A stretch of 61,896 nucleotides of DNA from an uncultured delta proteobacterium (GCA_903901335.1 CAIUQR010000063.1:1-61896); one strand, 5' to 3'. Numbered from the stretch's first letter, positions 39,183-49,657 are shown. The notes: generated from the sequence alone by a model not told the origin. Numbers and translations are program-made.

Positions 39183-39267
39183 GGATTGATAATATCATGT
39201 AAAAGTAAAAGGAATAATAGTCATGCCAAAGCAGCTTGCCAACCGGTAGGAGTCCAGTTTATCAGAT

Positions 39268-40437
39268 TCAGAACCTCCCGGACAATTCATCGATGATTTT
39301 TCCGGCCTCCCGGCGGGCGCCACGATCGGCAGCCAGAATATCATCCAGGCTGTCCTCGCTGCCGTTGTTTATCTGTTCCATGGTCAGCGCCACGATCCTG
39401 GCGATAGCCGGAAAGCTGATCCGCGCATCGAGGAAGGCCTCGACAGCCACCTCATTGGCACCATTCAACACAGCGGGCATAACCCCACCCTGCCGAAGTG
39501 CAGTAAAGGCCAGGTCCAGGGCCGGAAATCTATCGTAATCCGGTTCATAAAACTCCAAATGGCCACATTGGGAAAGTTGCAGCCGCTTCAGCTGAAGAGG
39601 CAGCCGGGCCGGATACGACAAGGCAAAGGCGATCGGGATGCGCATGTCCGGGATACCGAGCTGGGCGAGCACCGATCCGTCCTGAAACTCAACCAGGGAA
39701 TGAATGATCGATTGTGGATGAACAACAACCTCAATCATCTGCAGAGGGACATCAAAAAGCCATCGTGCTTCGATAACCTCCAGCCCTTTATTCATAAGAG
39801 TCGCAGAATCGACGGATATCTTTCTGCCCATATTCCAGTTGGGATGGGCCAGGGCCTGCTCCGGCGTGACCTGCTCCAACTCGGCCAGACTTTTTTCTCT
39901 GAAGGGCCCACCCGATGCGGTCAGGATGATCTTCGCCAGATCCTCTTTTCGTCCTCCTTCGAGGGCCTGGAAGATCGCACTATGTTCGGAATCGACAGGC
40001 AGCAGCCGTACGTTATTTTTTTTGACCGCAGCCATGACGAGCTTCCCCGCCATGACCAGGGTCTCCTTATTGGCAAGGCCTATATCCTTGCCCGCCTCGA
40101 TGGCGGCAAGGGTGGGGAGGAGACCTGCCGCACCGACAATTGCGGATATCGTCATGTCGGCATCGGCAAGGGAAGCGACCAGTTTATTCCCGGCCGTCCC
40201 CGAGACCACCTTCGTCCGCCACTCAGCGGGCAGAAGCGCACAGAGCCGGGTTGCGTGTTCAGTATCCAGAACAGAAATGAGCTGTGGTCTGAACTCAAGA
40301 ATCAGCGTCCGGAGCAAAGCAATATTGCGACCGGCCGCAAGACCGACAATACTGTATTGCTGCGGAAACCTGCGCACCACGTCCAGGACGTTAAGACCGA
40401 TTGAACCTGTTGCTCCGAGAAGAGCTATCCGTTTCAT
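39268..40437 (-). CDS. dxr: 1-deoxy-D-xylulose-5-phosphate reductoisomerase
   Basis: The 389-residue enzyme catalyses the first committed MEP-pathway step, turning DXP into MEP with NADPH. Visible motifs: the NADPH loop [13 protein letters not shown] (8-20), [10 protein letters not shown] (about 122-131) and the metal-site segment [11 protein letters not shown] (about 147-157), plus [14 protein letters not shown] (about 220). Its ATG overlaps the cdsA stop by 4 nt, so translation is probably coupled. Confidence 0.97.
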   Translation of the reverse strand: MKRIALLGATGSIGLNVLDVVRRFPQQYSIVGLAAGRNIALLRTLILEFRPQLISVLDTEHATRLCALLPAEWRTKVVSGTAGNKLVASLADADMTISAIVGAAGLLPTLAAIEAGKDIGLANKETLVMAGKLVMAAVKKNNVRLLPVDSEHSAIFQALEGGRKEDLAKIILTASGGPFREKSLAELEQVTPEQALAHPNWNMGRKISVDSATLMNKGLEVIEARWLFDVPLQMIEVVVHPQSIIHSLVEFQDGSVLAQLGIPDMRIPIAFALSYPARLPLQLKRLQLSQCGHLEFYEPDYDRFPALDLAFTALRQGGVMPAVLNGANEVAVEAFLDARISFPAIARIVALTMEQINNGSEDSLDDILAADRGARREAGKIIDELSGRF

Positions 40438-41228
40438 TTTGGCCCTGCGAGCACAAGCAGATAGTAGAGCGCCGGTCCTGCAAACAACAGGGAATCCATG
40501 CGATCAAGAATCCCTCCATGTCCGGCAAGTATCGTGCCCGAGTCTTTGGTATCTGTTCCCCGTTTTATCACCGACTCAGTCAGATCCCCCAAAATTCCTG
40601 CCCCGGTCAACAAGGCGGCCACAGGCAGCAGGAACAGCCAGTTGACGGCAGGCAGCAATAGAAAGGCAAAAAAGGCAGACAGTGCAATACCGGCGGCGAG
40701 CCCCCCGACAACCCCCTCGACGGTTTTTTTGGGACTGATGTTGGGACAGAGTTTTATCCGGCCAAAGGCACGGCCGCAATAGTAAGCGCCCGAATCAGAA
40801 CCGGCAGTGATCGCTGAAAGAATCACCAGCCATGCCGCACCATCAGGCAACTGACGGATCAGGACAAGATGAGATGTCAAAAAGCCGATATAGAGTATGC
40901 CAAAGCTATAACGGCAAAGGTCCTCGAAACTGTTGGTAACGAACCGGAAGTGAAAAAGGATGTAACAGGCAAGGAGAAAAAAAGAGACGAAAAGCCCTGT
41001 TCCGGCGCTTGCCTTGAGGCCGGAGGTAACAACCGGCAGAACAAAAATGCCGGCGAGAATCAGTGTCCGGAACAGGCCCGACTCGTGACGAACACACATC
41101 TTCACATACTCCATCCCCCCTATCAAGGCGACTAGAACCATAACTCCCCAGAAGAGGAAGAATGGCCCCCTCAGAAGGAGGAGTAACCAGCACGCAGCCA
41201 ACGCCAGACCGGGAAGAGTCCGTTCCAT
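40434..41228 (-). CDS. cdsA: Phosphatidate cytidylyltransferase
   Basis: A 264-residue membrane protein with about eight hydrophobic segments. The C-terminal family signature [13 protein letters not shown] (about residues 240-252), holding the catalytic Asp pair, is intact. It makes CDP-diacylglycerol, the precursor of all phospholipids. The gene starts 3 nt after the uppS stop and overlaps dxr by 4 nt. Confidence 0.96.
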   Translation of the reverse strand: MERTLPGLALAACWLLLLLRGPFFLFWGVMVLVALIGGMEYVKMCVRHESGLFRTLILAGIFVLPVVTSGLKASAGTGLFVSFFLLACYILFHFRFVTNSFEDLCRYSFGILYIGFLTSHLVLIRQLPDGAAWLVILSAITAGSDSGAYYCGRAFGRIKLCPNISPKKTVEGVVGGLAAGIALSAFFAFLLLPAVNWLFLLPVAALLTGAGILGDLTESVIKRGTDTKDSGTILAGHGGILDRMDSLLFAGPALYYLLVLAGPK

Positions 41229-41231
41229 GGC

Positions 41232-41978
41232 TCAGCCTGTTCTCAGCTGAGCGCCGGTCTTGCCAAAACGACGTTCGCGACTCTGGAAATCGGCAATGGC
41301 CAGAAGAAACTCTTTTTTACGAAAATCCGGCCACATCACATCGGTGAAATAGATCTCGGCATAGGATATCTGCCAGAGAAGAAAATTTGACAATCGTGCC
41401 TCTCCGCCCGTACGGATCAGGAGATCGGGATCGGCTATTCCTGCGGTGTAAAGATGATTGGAGATCGTCTCTATATCGATTTCCTCGGGAGTCAGTTCTC
41501 CGCGAACACATTTATCCGCCAGTAATCGGGCAGCCCTGACCATCTCATTTCTGGAGCCGTAACTCAAGGCAAGATTCAGGATAAGACTCGAATTTCCTGA
41601 GGTTTTTTGTATTGAATCCTGTAAAACCATACGAACACCGTCAGGAAGCCTTGACATGTCCCCGATACAGGTAAGCCGGATATCGTTTTTCAGCATCCGA
41701 GAGAGCTCAGAGGTCAAGTACGACTGGAGGATGGACATTAGGCCAGTCACTTCACCGGCCGGCCGGTTCCAATTTTCTGACGAAAATGCGTAAAGTGTTA
41801 AGATCTCAATACCTATTTCTCTGGAGATCTCGACGACATCACGGACCGAATCCGCCCCGGCTTTATGGCCGTACAGACGAGGTTTATGCCGTTTCTCAGC
41901 CCACCGACCATTTCCATCCATGACGATTGCTACGTGTCGTGGTAAGTGATATGGATCAATACTGGGATCAGAGGACAT
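41232..41978 (-). CDS. uppS: Undecaprenyl diphosphate synthase (cis-prenyltransferase)
   Basis: The 248-residue enzyme extends farnesyl diphosphate to the C55 lipid carrier for cell-wall and glycan synthesis. The catalytic motif VMDGNGRWAEKR lies at about residues 18-29, followed by HKAGADSVRDV and YAFSSENWNRP, and the end carries DLLIRTGGEARLSNFLLWQ. Length and motifs are normal. It follows frr and precedes cdsA, as in many proteobacteria. Confidence 0.97.
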   Translation of the reverse strand: MSSDPSIDPYHLPRHVAIVMDGNGRWAEKRHKPRLYGHKAGADSVRDVVEISREIGIEILTLYAFSSENWNRPAGEVTGLMSILQSYLTSELSRMLKNDIRLTCIGDMSRLPDGVRMVLQDSIQKTSGNSSLILNLALSYGSRNEMVRAARLLADKCVRGELTPEEIDIETISNHLYTAGIADPDLLIRTGGEARLSNFLLWQISYAEIYFTDVMWPDFRKKEFLLAIADFQSRERRFGKTGAQLRTG

Positions 41979-42074
41979 AAAAGATCAGAGACGATTTTGA
42001 TATAAATCTGCACATTAAATTAACAATCCCCACCGGCCGGCGCATTCTTTGCGGACCAACCACAAACCGCCTCC

Positions 42075-42629
42075 CTATACTTCCAGGACTTCCTTCTCCT
42101 TGGAAAGGGTAATTGAGTCAATCTGTTTGACAAAATTGTCGGTTTCCTGCTGGGCTTCTTCCTGCAATTTAAACAATTCGTCCTCGGAAATTTCTTTATC
42201 CTTCTTCTGCTTTTTCAGGATGTCGTTTGTTTCCCGCCGGACATTGCGCATGGCTATCCTGTATTCTTCGGCAATCCTTTTCACCTGCTTGACAAGGTCC
42301 TTCCGTCTTTCCTCGGTAAGCTGAGGAATATTCAGACGGATGACCTTTCCATCGCTGATAGGTGTAAGGCCGATACTTGACTTCAGGATGGCCTTTTCAA
42401 TGGCCGGCAACATCTGGGGATCCCATGGTTGAATGGCAATCATTCTGCTCTCGGGAATTGTCATCGTACCAACCTGGTTGAGAGGAAGGACACTCCCATA
42501 GGCATCAACGGATATATTATCGAGAAGACCAAGGGAGGCACGGCCGGTACGAACCTTTGACAGCTCATGTTTGAAGGTTTCAATGCTTTTTTCCATCTTT
42601 TCAGCCATCTCAAAAATCACTTCATTCAT
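42075..42629 (-). CDS. frr: Ribosome recycling factor
   Basis: A 184-residue RRF of normal length with the domain I helices rich in Lys and Glu. Family stretches such as VRTGRASLGLLDNISVDAYG (residues 27-46) and IPQLTEERRKDLVKQVK (about 104-120) are clear. With EF-G it splits the post-termination ribosome. AGGTGA precedes the ATG. A 96-nt gap separates it from uppS. Confidence 0.97.
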   Translation of the reverse strand: MNEVIFEMAEKMEKSIETFKHELSKVRTGRASLGLLDNISVDAYGSVLPLNQVGTMTIPESRMIAIQPWDPQMLPAIEKAILKSSIGLTPISDGKVIRLNIPQLTEERRKDLVKQVKRIAEEYRIAMRNVRRETNDILKKQKKDKEISEDELFKLQEEAQQETDNFVKQIDSITLSKEKEVLEV

Positions 42630-42669
42630 AGGTCACCTGCGTTCACACTCTTTACGATTATAATTACCA

Positions 42670-43383
42670 TCAAAAGGCTATCATTGTCCCGACATGTTCG
42701 CCACATACGGCCTTTCTGATGTTTCCCGCTACATTCATATTCAACACAATGATAGGCTTATTATCGTCTTTTGCAAGGGCAATTCCAGTCGCATCCATCA
42801 CCCGCAGTCCCTTTATCAGGACATCATCGTAGGAAAGGCGGTCGAATTTAACAGCATCAGGGTTGGTTACCGGATCTTTATCATACACACCATCAACCTT
42901 CGTTGCCTTGATGATCAGATTCGCGTCTATTTCCAAGGCCCTCAAAACACCGGCTGAATCGGTGGTAAAATAGGGGTTGCCTGTGCCGGCCGCAAAGATA
43001 ACAGCCCTCCCCTTTTCCAGGTGCCGCGTTGCCCTCCTTCTGATGTACGGCTCACAGACGGATTGCATGGGTATGGCCGACATAACCCGGGTGAGTACTC
43101 CCTTCCGTTCAAGGGCATCCTGCAGGGCCAGGCTGTTCATCACAGTTGCCAGCATCCCCATATTATCGGCAGTGGTGCGGTCCATTCCCTTGCTGGCCCC
43201 GGCCACCCCCCTGAAAATATTCCCGGCACCAATTACCAGGCCGGGTTGGACGCCCATATCGACGATCTCTTTTATCTCCGTTGCCACATAGTCGATAACA
43301 TCAGTGTTTATGCCAAAAGAGTCATTCCCCATCAGGGCCTCGCCACTGAGCTTAAGCAAGATTCGTTTGTACTCTATCTGCAT
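42670..43383 (-). CDS. pyrH: UMP kinase
   Basis: A 237-residue amino-acid-kinase-family protein that phosphorylates UMP to UDP. It opens [15 protein letters not shown], with the phosphate-binding GAGNIFRG at about residues 55-62 and the UMP/ATP region [15 protein letters not shown] (about 132-146). I chose the ATG at 43383, which has GAGG five bases upstream; a GTG four codons earlier would place the ribosome binding site inside the gene. It lies between tsf and frr, the standard order. Confidence 0.97.
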   Translation of the reverse strand: MQIEYKRILLKLSGEALMGNDSFGINTDVIDYVATEIKEIVDMGVQPGLVIGAGNIFRGVAGASKGMDRTTADNMGMLATVMNSLALQDALERKGVLTRVMSAIPMQSVCEPYIRRRATRHLEKGRAVIFAAGTGNPYFTTDSAGVLRALEIDANLIIKATKVDGVYDKDPVTNPDAVKFDRLSYDDVLIKGLRVMDATGIALAKDDNKPIIVLNMNVAGNIRKAVCGEHVGTMIAF

Positions 43384-43472
43384 TTGTATCCTCACTATGA
43401 ATTGACGTTATCAAAATTCACGTACGGCAAACAGAGGCAAATGTTCTACGCCGGCCGGTTTTCTGGAAAATA

Positions 43473-44069
43473 CTATTCCACTCCGACCTGAAAGCGGACA
43501 AAACGTTTAATGGTGATATTCTCGCCCATTTTTCCGACTATATCGGTCAATAAATCCTGAATGGAGCGCTCCTGGTCCTTGACGAACTTCTGTTCGAGGA
43601 GACATATATCGGCAAGGAATTTTTCCATCTTACCGGTAACCATTTTTTCGATAATACTTTTCGGTTTCCCAGAGTCAAGCGCCTGCTGAATATAGATCTC
43701 TTTCTCCCGGGAAATTACATTTTCCGGTACCTCTTCCCGTGTTACGGCCACAGGATTAGCAGCCGCTATATGCATGGCCAGATCACGGGCGAATCCTCTG
43801 AATGCATCTGTCTTGGCGACAAAATCCGTTTCACAATCGAGTTCCACCATCACACCGAGTTTACCGCCGGCATGGATATATGTCTCGATAACGCCTTCAC
43901 TTGTTGCCCGCCCGGCCCGTTTTGCCGCAACGGCCAGTCCCTTCTGACGAAGCAGATCGACGGCCTTCTCCATATCACCATTGGTATCCGTGAGGGCTTT
44001 TTTACAATCCATCATGCCTGCACTCGTCTTATCACGCAGGTCTTTTACCATTTGACTTGTAATGTTCAT
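43473..44069 (-). CDS. tsf: Elongation factor Ts, short form
   Basis: The 198-residue protein has the N-terminal UBA-like module (VKDLRDKTSAGMMDCKKAL) and the TDFVAK motif at about residues 81-86 that contacts EF-Tu. It recycles EF-Tu-GDP to EF-Tu-GTP. At 198 residues it is the short type with a single core repeat, rather than the 283-residue E. coli type. It is separated from rpsB by a 290-nt gap with a hairpin, so its level may differ from that of S2. Confidence 0.96.
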   Translation of the reverse strand: MNITSQMVKDLRDKTSAGMMDCKKALTDTNGDMEKAVDLLRQKGLAVAAKRAGRATSEGVIETYIHAGGKLGVMVELDCETDFVAKTDAFRGFARDLAMHIAAANPVAVTREEVPENVISREKEIYIQQALDSGKPKSIIEKMVTGKMEKFLADICLLEQKFVKDQERSIQDLLTDIVGKMGENITIKRFVRFQVGVE

Positions 44070-44290
44070 GGTGCCTCCATAATTTCACTTCATACAACGT
44101 TAGTCTTTCAGCAGTTGAGCACCTTGAAAATTATTTTCTTTGTTTTCTTGTCCCACGAGAAGGATTGAAAAAAGTGCCGGAAAACAATTTTCAAGGTACG
44201 TATCGCGGTTGTCCGAATTACGAAGTTAAATCAATGTCGAAAGAACACTGTTCTCATCGAATTCATTCTCTCCCTATCCGTAATGAAAGA

Positions 44291-44307
44291 GGCGGTCAAA
44301 GACCGCC
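44291..44307 (-). terminator. Hairpin between rpsB and tsf, possible attenuator
   Basis: GGCGGTC (44291-44297) pairs with GACCGCC (44301-44307) around three bases. On the minus strand it is followed by TCTTTCATT, a weak U-tract. The 290-nt rpsB-tsf gap has no other clear element. It could partly end transcription after rpsB, as an attenuator does in the E. coli rpsB-tsf operon. Confidence 0.45.
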
Positions 44308-44359
44308 CCTAAAAAGCAGCACAGCTAGCAATCTGTCAAAGGGGACCCTTTCCTGCCCA

Positions 44360-45136
44360 TCACTCCGCCGAAGCAATATCTTCTTGAACCTTCTGGTACT
44401 CCGCATCGCCCATGGTTACGGCAATCGCCTCTTCCGAGGCATTTTCTCCGTCTCTTTGAGCCTGCCCATTCAAAACAGCATCTGCAATATATTTACTTAT
44501 CAACCGGATAGATCTTATGGCATCATCATTGCCTGGAATCAGATAGTCGATTCCACCGGGATCACAGTTCGTATCGGTAATTGCGACTACCGGAATACCA
44601 AGTTTTCCGGCCTCATCAATGGCAATAGACTCTTTTTTCGGATCGACAACGAAGAGGACCGTCGGCAAAGAACGCATGTCTTTGATACCGCCGACATTAC
44701 GTTCCAGTTTAATTCGTTCCTTTTCCATCAGTAGAATTTCCTTTTTCGGAAACCGGTTGATAGAGCCATCTGCCTGCATGGATTCAATGGATTTAAGACG
44801 ATCAATACTCTTTTTAATGGTCTGGAAGTTCGTCATCATACCACCCAACCAACGATGGTCGATATAAAACATATTGCAACGTTTTGCCTCTTCGCTGATA
44901 ATGGCCTGTGCCTGTTTTTTTGTTCCGACAAAAAGCACACTTCCGCCCCTGCCGACTTCGGTGCAGATAAAGTCGCAGGCCTTGTCGAACATGCGCTTTG
45001 TCATATCCAGGTTTATGATATAAATCCCGTTGCGTGGACCATAAATATATGGCTTCATTTTGGGATTCCACCGACGAGTCTGATGCCCGAAGTGCAACCC
45101 TGCCTGAAGCATTTCCTTTACTGTTGCATTTTCCAT
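44360..45136 (-). CDS. rpsB: 30S ribosomal protein S2
   Basis: A 258-residue S2, opening [23 protein letters not shown] and containing FVGTKKQAQ and [12 protein letters not shown], all conserved. It binds the 30S head-body junction together with S1. It is first in a long housekeeping run with tsf, pyrH and frr, and has its own promoter and a leader of about 230 nt. The C-terminal tail of about 25 acidic residues is variable in the family. Confidence 0.97.
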   Translation of the reverse strand: MENATVKEMLQAGLHFGHQTRRWNPKMKPYIYGPRNGIYIINLDMTKRMFDKACDFICTEVGRGGSVLFVGTKKQAQAIISEEAKRCNMFYIDHRWLGGMMTNFQTIKKSIDRLKSIESMQADGSINRFPKKEILLMEKERIKLERNVGGIKDMRSLPTVLFVVDPKKESIAIDEAGKLGIPVVAITDTNCDPGGIDYLIPGNDDAIRSIRLISKYIADAVLNGQAQRDGENASEEAIAVTMGDAEYQKVQEDIASAE

Positions 45137-45443
45137 GATTTTCTCCGTTTTCTGGTTTTTCCTCCATCCCAGCTTTCATCACTACCGACATCTTTTTTCA
45201 GTCGTTCGTGACACCAGTTTCCTCTGGGATGTGTGTATTTTTGAGTAATTTCAAGCCAATGGTCCATTACCACTGGTGTTTTGTGTCTGTTCTGTTATTC
45301 AACCCGTTTAATGTGCATAGTTACCATAAGCAGAAGTTTCCCAATCTTTTCCATCAACACAATAAACTTTACATACTACCACTGGATAAGGCGTTTTGCA
45401 ACTTTTCCAGAATTACTCGTCCATATTTTAATTGGTGGGGGCA
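45137..45443 (-). promoter_or_regulatory. rpsB promoter and long leader
   Basis: On the minus strand TTGCAA (45396-45401) and TAGTAT (45373-45378) are separated by exactly 17 bp. Transcription should start near 45366, leaving about 230 nt of leader before the rpsB ATG. Long leaders that bind S2 for feedback control are known for rpsB in other bacteria; I could not recognise a specific conserved fold. No gene is visible in this 307-nt stretch. Confidence 0.6.
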
Positions 45444-46205
45444 CTATCGGGTCATGAGGTTTGATTTACCCGTCAAGAGATGCTTTAACCATTGAAACCC
45501 AAATTTCAATAATTCCGAATCATCCCTTTCAATGCGCGTTTTCTGCTCCCTCGACAACCTGAATTCCTGTAAAAGCCGGTTGGTTGACAAATACTTTCTG
45601 AATGTATCAATGTTATAACAGATCATAAAGGCAAGTTGCTGTTTTGGACCTCCGCTTCCCTCCCCCCTCCATGGATTAGTCATAATCATGCTGTCAATCT
45701 CAGCCCATAAGTCATTCATCATATTATAGGAATCCAGTTTCTGATTTCTTATCCAATCTTTGACTGAAAACATTCGACCTTCCTTATGTCCCAGACAATA
45801 GGAATGGTTGGTCAGAAAATAAAAATCGTCAGCCTTGTTTCTACCGGGATCCCTGTCTACTGCTCTTTCAAGAGGATAGGTCCTGCAGGAGGAAGGCCTA
45901 TCGTTGTACACTGAACACCCGTCTTCAAGAAGAAATGGGCAGGCCCTTCCTTCATCATCGGTTAATTTCATCATTAAAGAAGGAAAGTATGGATTATTTC
46001 CCTGAATCAATCGTGTATTGTTCCTGAGAAACGTTTCCGAATCAATACCAAGTGCATTTTTCAATCTTATGACATCATACGGAAAAAGATACATGTCCAC
46101 GTTTTTGCAGCATATAGTGAAACATCCGGCACCAGGATGACATGAAAAAACAAATTTCGTATTTTCCAATGGTACCATATGTTCGGGAAATTTCTTTTCC
46201 ATCAC
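45444..46205 (-). CDS. YkgJ-family cysteine-cluster protein
   Basis: A 253-residue protein with the YkgJ-type pattern: CHPGAGCFTICC near residue 21, then ACPFLLEDGCSVYNDRPSSCRTYPLE near residues 88-113 in pieces. These seven or so Cys probably bind zinc or an Fe-S cluster. A further Cys lies in YCLGHKEG. The function of the family is unsettled. It stands alone between the alpha-operon terminator and the rpsB promoter, with a 12-bp palindrome CTAAAGCTTTAG at 46248-46259 in its upstream region. Confidence 0.85.
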   Translation of the reverse strand: MMEKKFPEHMVPLENTKFVFSCHPGAGCFTICCKNVDMYLFPYDVIRLKNALGIDSETFLRNNTRLIQGNNPYFPSLMMKLTDDEGRACPFLLEDGCSVYNDRPSSCRTYPLERAVDRDPGRNKADDFYFLTNHSYCLGHKEGRMFSVKDWIRNQKLDSYNMMNDLWAEIDSMIMTNPWRGEGSGGPKQQLAFMICYNIDTFRKYLSTNRLLQEFRLSREQKTRIERDDSELLKFGFQWLKHLLTGKSNLMTR

Positions 46206-46306
46206 ACACCTGAATATACAATAAAGCTAATTATTATTACACTTATGCTAAAGCTTTAGTTTACTGATATTTAAGGAAAAATAGTTTCTTAACTACCAAT
46301 AAAAAA

Positions 46307-46335
46307 GCTGACATGAATCGATGATTCATGTCAGC
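46307..46335. terminator. Bidirectional terminator at the end of the ribosomal superoperon
   Basis: A perfect 13-bp stem (46307-46319 with 46323-46335) on a three-base loop is flanked by six A on the left and six T on the right. It works on either strand; on the minus strand it lies 27 nt past the rplQ stop and should end the tuf-to-rplQ transcript. Confidence 0.93.
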
Positions 46336-46361
46336 TTTTTTCAATTCTCTAAGATCAGTTC

Positions 46362-46751
46362 TCAGTTGTCTTGATCCTTTTTACCGAGATCTTCCACATA
46401 ACCAACAAGTTCAATGATGGCCATAGACGCCGCATCTCCCTGGCGAACACCCGTCTGAACAATGCGGGTATAACCGCCATTTCTCTCTTTAAATTGCACA
46501 ACAATCTGATCAAAAAGTTTGGCCACGATTTTTTTACTTCGAATAAAACTCAGTGCCTTTCGTCGGGCATGAAGGTCTCCGCGTTTGGCCAAAGTGATCA
46601 TTTTCTCTGCAATAGGGCGAACCTCTTTTGCTTTCTCATGGGTTGTCACAATCCGTTCGTGTTCAAATAACGATGTAACCATATTTCTGAACATGGCGGA
46701 CCGGTGAGCACTTGAACGACCTAGGGCCCTACCGAATTTTTTATGTCTCAT
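46362..46751 (-). CDS. rplQ: 50S ribosomal protein L17
   Basis: A 129-residue L17 with the conserved opening [17 protein letters not shown] and [24 protein letters not shown] near the end. It lines the exit-tunnel region of the large subunit. It is the last gene of the superoperon, 51 nt after rpoA and just before the strong terminator, the usual position. Confidence 0.98.
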   Translation of the reverse strand: MRHKKFGRALGRSSAHRSAMFRNMVTSLFEHERIVTTHEKAKEVRPIAEKMITLAKRGDLHARRKALSFIRSKKIVAKLFDQIVVQFKERNGGYTRIVQTGVRQGDAASMAIIELVGYVEDLGKKDQDN

Positions 46752-46802
46752 GTAATAATCCTCAACTCTGTATATTGATCAAAATGAGAAGTGCAAAGTA
46801 TT

Positions 46803-47846
46803 TCAATCCTGCCCTTCGTCTTTCCTCGAGATATTCGGTGGAGTCCAGTTTTCAAATTTCATTCCCAGGGTAAGATCCATTTCTGCAAGCAATGCTTTTA
46901 TTTCGTTAAGAGATTTCCGACCAAAATTTTTAGTCTTTAACATTTCCTGATCGGTTTTCTGGGCGAGATCGCCTATGAAATTTATCTCAGCATTCTTCAA
47001 ACAGTTTGCCGAACGTACCGACAACTCCAAGTCTTCCACCGGCTTATCAAGATAGGGATTGAGAGGCTCACTTCGTTGACCGTCATCGTCATTTGACTCA
47101 GGTTCTGCCTTCTCTTCATCGAAATTGATAAATATAGTCAACTGCTCTTTGAGGATTTTTCCAGCATAGGCCAGCGCATTTTCCGGTCGAATGCTTCCAT
47201 CCGTCTCAATTTCTATGGTAAGTTTGTCATAGTCAGTCTGTTGACCTACCCGAGCCTGCGAAATAACAAATTCAATCCTTTTAATCGGAGAGAATATGGC
47301 ATCTATAGGTATCTGACCAATTACTAAATCATCTTTAATCTGCTTTTCTGCCGGTTGGTATCCTTTCCCCCACTCCACTGTCATTTCTGTTCGAAAGGTG
47401 GTCTCTCCGGTAATCGTACAGATAATCTGATCTGTATTCATTACTTCGACAAACGAAGATCCTTTGATATCACCTGCCGTTACAACGCCTGGACCTGCTT
47501 TTTCAATATAAACGACCTGTGAATCAATCGAGTTCAGTTTTATGCCAATCTGCTTAATATTCAGTATGATTTCACTTACATCCTCATTAACATCTTTTAA
47601 TGAAGTAAATTCATGCAGAGCACCTTCAATCTTCACAGTCGTTATAGCCGCACCCTGGATCGAAGAAAGCAGAATGCGTCTCAACGAATTTCCAATAGTT
47701 GAAGCAAATCCTCTTTCCAATGGCTGACAGATGAACTTACCATATGAATCCGTATATGTTTCTTTTTCAACTTCAAGCTTTTCAGGCCTGATAAGCTCAT
47801 GCCAGTTCCGGTAAAAGGGTGCTGCTTCATCGGCAATCTGGGTCAT
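46803..47846 (-). CDS. rpoA: RNA polymerase alpha subunit
   Basis: The 347-residue subunit has the N-terminal assembly domain (residues 1-245, with ERGFASTIGNSLRRILLSSIQGAA in pieces near 45) and the C-terminal domain (about 270-335, with LELSVRSANCLKNAEI and MLKTKNFGRKSLNEIK) that contacts UP elements and activators. The linker carries an acidic patch. It lies between rpsD and rplQ as in the classical alpha operon; a 177-nt gap upstream is larger than usual for this operon. Confidence 0.98.
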   Translation of the reverse strand: MTQIADEAAPFYRNWHELIRPEKLEVEKETYTDSYGKFICQPLERGFASTIGNSLRRILLSSIQGAAITTVKIEGALHEFTSLKDVNEDVSEIILNIKQIGIKLNSIDSQVVYIEKAGPGVVTAGDIKGSSFVEVMNTDQIICTITGETTFRTEMTVEWGKGYQPAEKQIKDDLVIGQIPIDAIFSPIKRIEFVISQARVGQQTDYDKLTIEIETDGSIRPENALAYAGKILKEQLTIFINFDEEKAEPESNDDDGQRSEPLNPYLDKPVEDLELSVRSANCLKNAEINFIGDLAQKTDQEMLKTKNFGRKSLNEIKALLAEMDLTLGMKFENWTPPNISRKDEGQD

Positions 47847-47943
47847 ATATTTCCTTCTCTGCGTATTATATCAGCTAAAAATGCGTAATACCTACAATGA
47901 AAGGACAGAAACGATTTAAGTATCATTCCACCACATTCACTAT

Positions 47944-47970
47944 AGGCACGTTAAATCAGGCACGTTAAAT
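47944..47970. repeat. Tandem 13-bp repeat in the rpsD-rpoA gap
   Basis: AGGCACGTTAAAT occurs twice with a single C between the copies, inside the 177-nt gap between rpsD and rpoA. It may be a simple slip duplication. No gene or hairpin is seen with it. Confidence 0.6.
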
Positions 47971-48023
47971 GATGTTTAATCTTATAGCCAGCCTGATGTT
48001 TCTCAGCTGACGTAGTCGAACAA

Positions 48024-48653
48024 CTACTTCGAATAGAGCTCTACGATCAAATGCTCTTGTATCGGCATTGTTATTTCTTCACGATTAGGCAGTACTTTGA
48101 CCTTGGCCTTGAAAGTATCTTTTTCGAGTTCAAGCCAACTCGGAACGCCACGCCTGGCCACCGCCTCCATATTCTCCACAATCAAGGCATTCGTACGGCT
48201 TTTTTCCTTGAGAGTGATCTCGTCACCAACACATACCAGGTATGAAGGAATACTCGCCTTCTTACCGTTAATAAGAATGTGTTTATGCCTGACTAATTGT
48301 CTTGCCTGTTTTCTGGAAGAAGCTATACCTAGACGAAATATCGTGTTGTCAAGACGTCTCTCTAAAAGGACTAGGAGATTCTCACCAGTCACTCCCTTTT
48401 GCCCATCAGCTCTTTGAAATGTCAACCTGAACTGACCTTCAAGCATACCATACATGCTTTTTACTTTTTGCTTTTCCCGTAATTGAACAGCATAATCAGA
48501 GAGCTTCCTGAATTTTGACTGACCATGCTGCCCTGGCCCAAAAGCACGTCTCTCGAACGCACATTTGTCAGAATAGCATCTATCACCTTTTAAATACAGT
48601 TTCAGACCCTCGCGTCTACAACTGCGACATGAAATCCCAATATTTCTAGCCAA
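48024..48653 (-). CDS. rpsD: 30S ribosomal protein S4
   Basis: A 209-residue S4 that begins at TTG with the conserved [19 protein letters not shown]. An N-terminal Cys cluster (CRSC and CYSDKC) suggests the zinc-binding form. The S4 RNA-binding domain follows, with [27 protein letters not shown] in pieces around residues 95-120. It starts 30S assembly and is often the autoregulator of the alpha operon. Confidence 0.97.
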   Translation of the reverse strand: MARNIGISCRSCRREGLKLYLKGDRCYSDKCAFERRAFGPGQHGQSKFRKLSDYAVQLREKQKVKSMYGMLEGQFRLTFQRADGQKGVTGENLLVLLERRLDNTIFRLGIASSRKQARQLVRHKHILINGKKASIPSYLVCVGDEITLKEKSRTNALIVENMEAVARRGVPSWLELEKDTFKAKVKVLPNREEITMPIQEHLIVELYSK

Positions 48654-48707
48654 CGTAGGCCTCCGTTATAATTTTATTATTCCGAAAAACATTGCATAAT
48701 CGGCGTA

Positions 48708-49106
48708 TTAAACGCGGCGACGTTTTGGAGGTTTACATCCATTATGTGGTACTGGGGTAACGTCATAAATCCGACTCACCTCTAAACCAGTATTGATAAG
48801 AGCTCGTAACGCTGCTTCCCTTCCAGGCCCAGGTCCTTTGGCCTTTACTTCAATCTTCCTCATTCCCTGCTCAAGAGCTTTTTTTGCGGCATCTGCAACT
48901 GCATTCTGTGCTGCAAATGGAGTGCTCTTTCTTGACCCTTTAAATCCAAGCACACCGGCGCTGCACCATGAAACAACATTTCCTTGCTTATCGGAAATAG
49001 TTACAATCGTATTATTAAAAGTAGAATATATGAAAACAATGCCTTCAGATATATTTCTTTTAACCTTCCTTTTAACCCGTGTTTCACCACGTTTCGTTCC
49101 AGCCAT
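48708..49106 (-). CDS. rpsK: 30S ribosomal protein S11
   Basis: The start at 49106 gives the normal 132-residue S11; a longer frame to 49205 would overlap rpsM and has no homologous character. Typical features are the basic N-terminus, [26 protein letters not shown] and the end [12 protein letters not shown]. It lies in the 30S platform. It follows rpsM with a 23-nt gap. Confidence 0.97.
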   Translation of the reverse strand: MAGTKRGETRVKRKVKRNISEGIVFIYSTFNNTIVTISDKQGNVVSWCSAGVLGFKGSRKSTPFAAQNAVADAAKKALEQGMRKIEVKAKGPGPGREAALRALINTGLEVSRIYDVTPVPHNGCKPPKRRRV

Positions 49107-49129
49107 AGTTACACCTGTAATTATATCAT

Positions 49130-49495
49130 TTATTTCCGGCGAGATGCACCGCGACGTGGGCCCTTTCGAGTTCTGGCATTTGTCTTTGTTTTCTGTCCGC
49201 GACACGGCAATCCGGCTCGATGGCGTCTCCCCCGATAACAGCCGAGATCCATAAGCCTTTTAATATCCATCGATACTTCCCGCCTGCGATCACCTTCAAC
49301 AGTATACTCTTCTTCAATGACCTTACGTATACGACTTACGTCTTCACCGTTGAGATCGTCGCTGTTCATGGTAAACGGCAGGTCGACTTTATTGAGTATC
49401 TGTCGCGCAGACGCCAACCCAAGGCCATGAATGTAGGTCAAAGCCCGATCCATATGTTTATTTTTTGGAAGGTCTACTCCAGCTATACGTGCCAA
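49130..49495 (-). CDS. rpsM: 30S ribosomal protein S13
   Basis: A 121-residue S13 starting at TTG (the translated start would be Met) with the canonical [18 protein letters not shown] upstream. [11 protein letters not shown] and the C-terminal [17 protein letters not shown] are conserved. It sits in the 30S head and contacts the P-site tRNA. It opens the alpha-operon part after rpmJ. Confidence 0.97.
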   Translation of the reverse strand: MARIAGVDLPKNKHMDRALTYIHGLGLASARQILNKVDLPFTMNSDDLNGEDVSRIRKVIEEEYTVEGDRRREVSMDIKRLMDLGCYRGRRHRAGLPCRGQKTKTNARTRKGPRRGASRRK

Positions 49496-49543
49496 GATCC
49501 ATCTCCTTAAAAGAGTAGTAGTAAATTAAGTGACAAAAGGAGG

Positions 49544-49657
49544 TTATCCCTGTCGTTGTTTGTGCTTTTTAACCTTACAGGAAACGCGTACCACTCCATT
49601 ACGCTTAAACACCTTGCACTCACTGCATAATTTTTTCACAGATGATCGTACTTTCAT
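49544..49657 (-). CDS. rpmJ: 50S ribosomal protein L36, zinc-binding form
   Basis: A 37-residue basic protein starting [15 protein letters not shown]. Zinc ligands are the Cys pair in CSEC, a third Cys in RVSCKVKKH and the His that follows, the complete C+ pattern. It binds 23S rRNA near the peptidyl-transferase region. It lies between infA and rpsM, the standard place. Confidence 0.97.
   Translation of the reverse strand: MKVRSSVKKLCSECKVFKRNGVVRVSCKVKKHKQRQG

Noticed and set aside
47944..47970. Twin 13-bp repeat as a mobile-element or CRISPR trace
   Set aside because: Only two copies with one base between, no spacer pattern, no cas genes or transposase; most likely a slip duplication.
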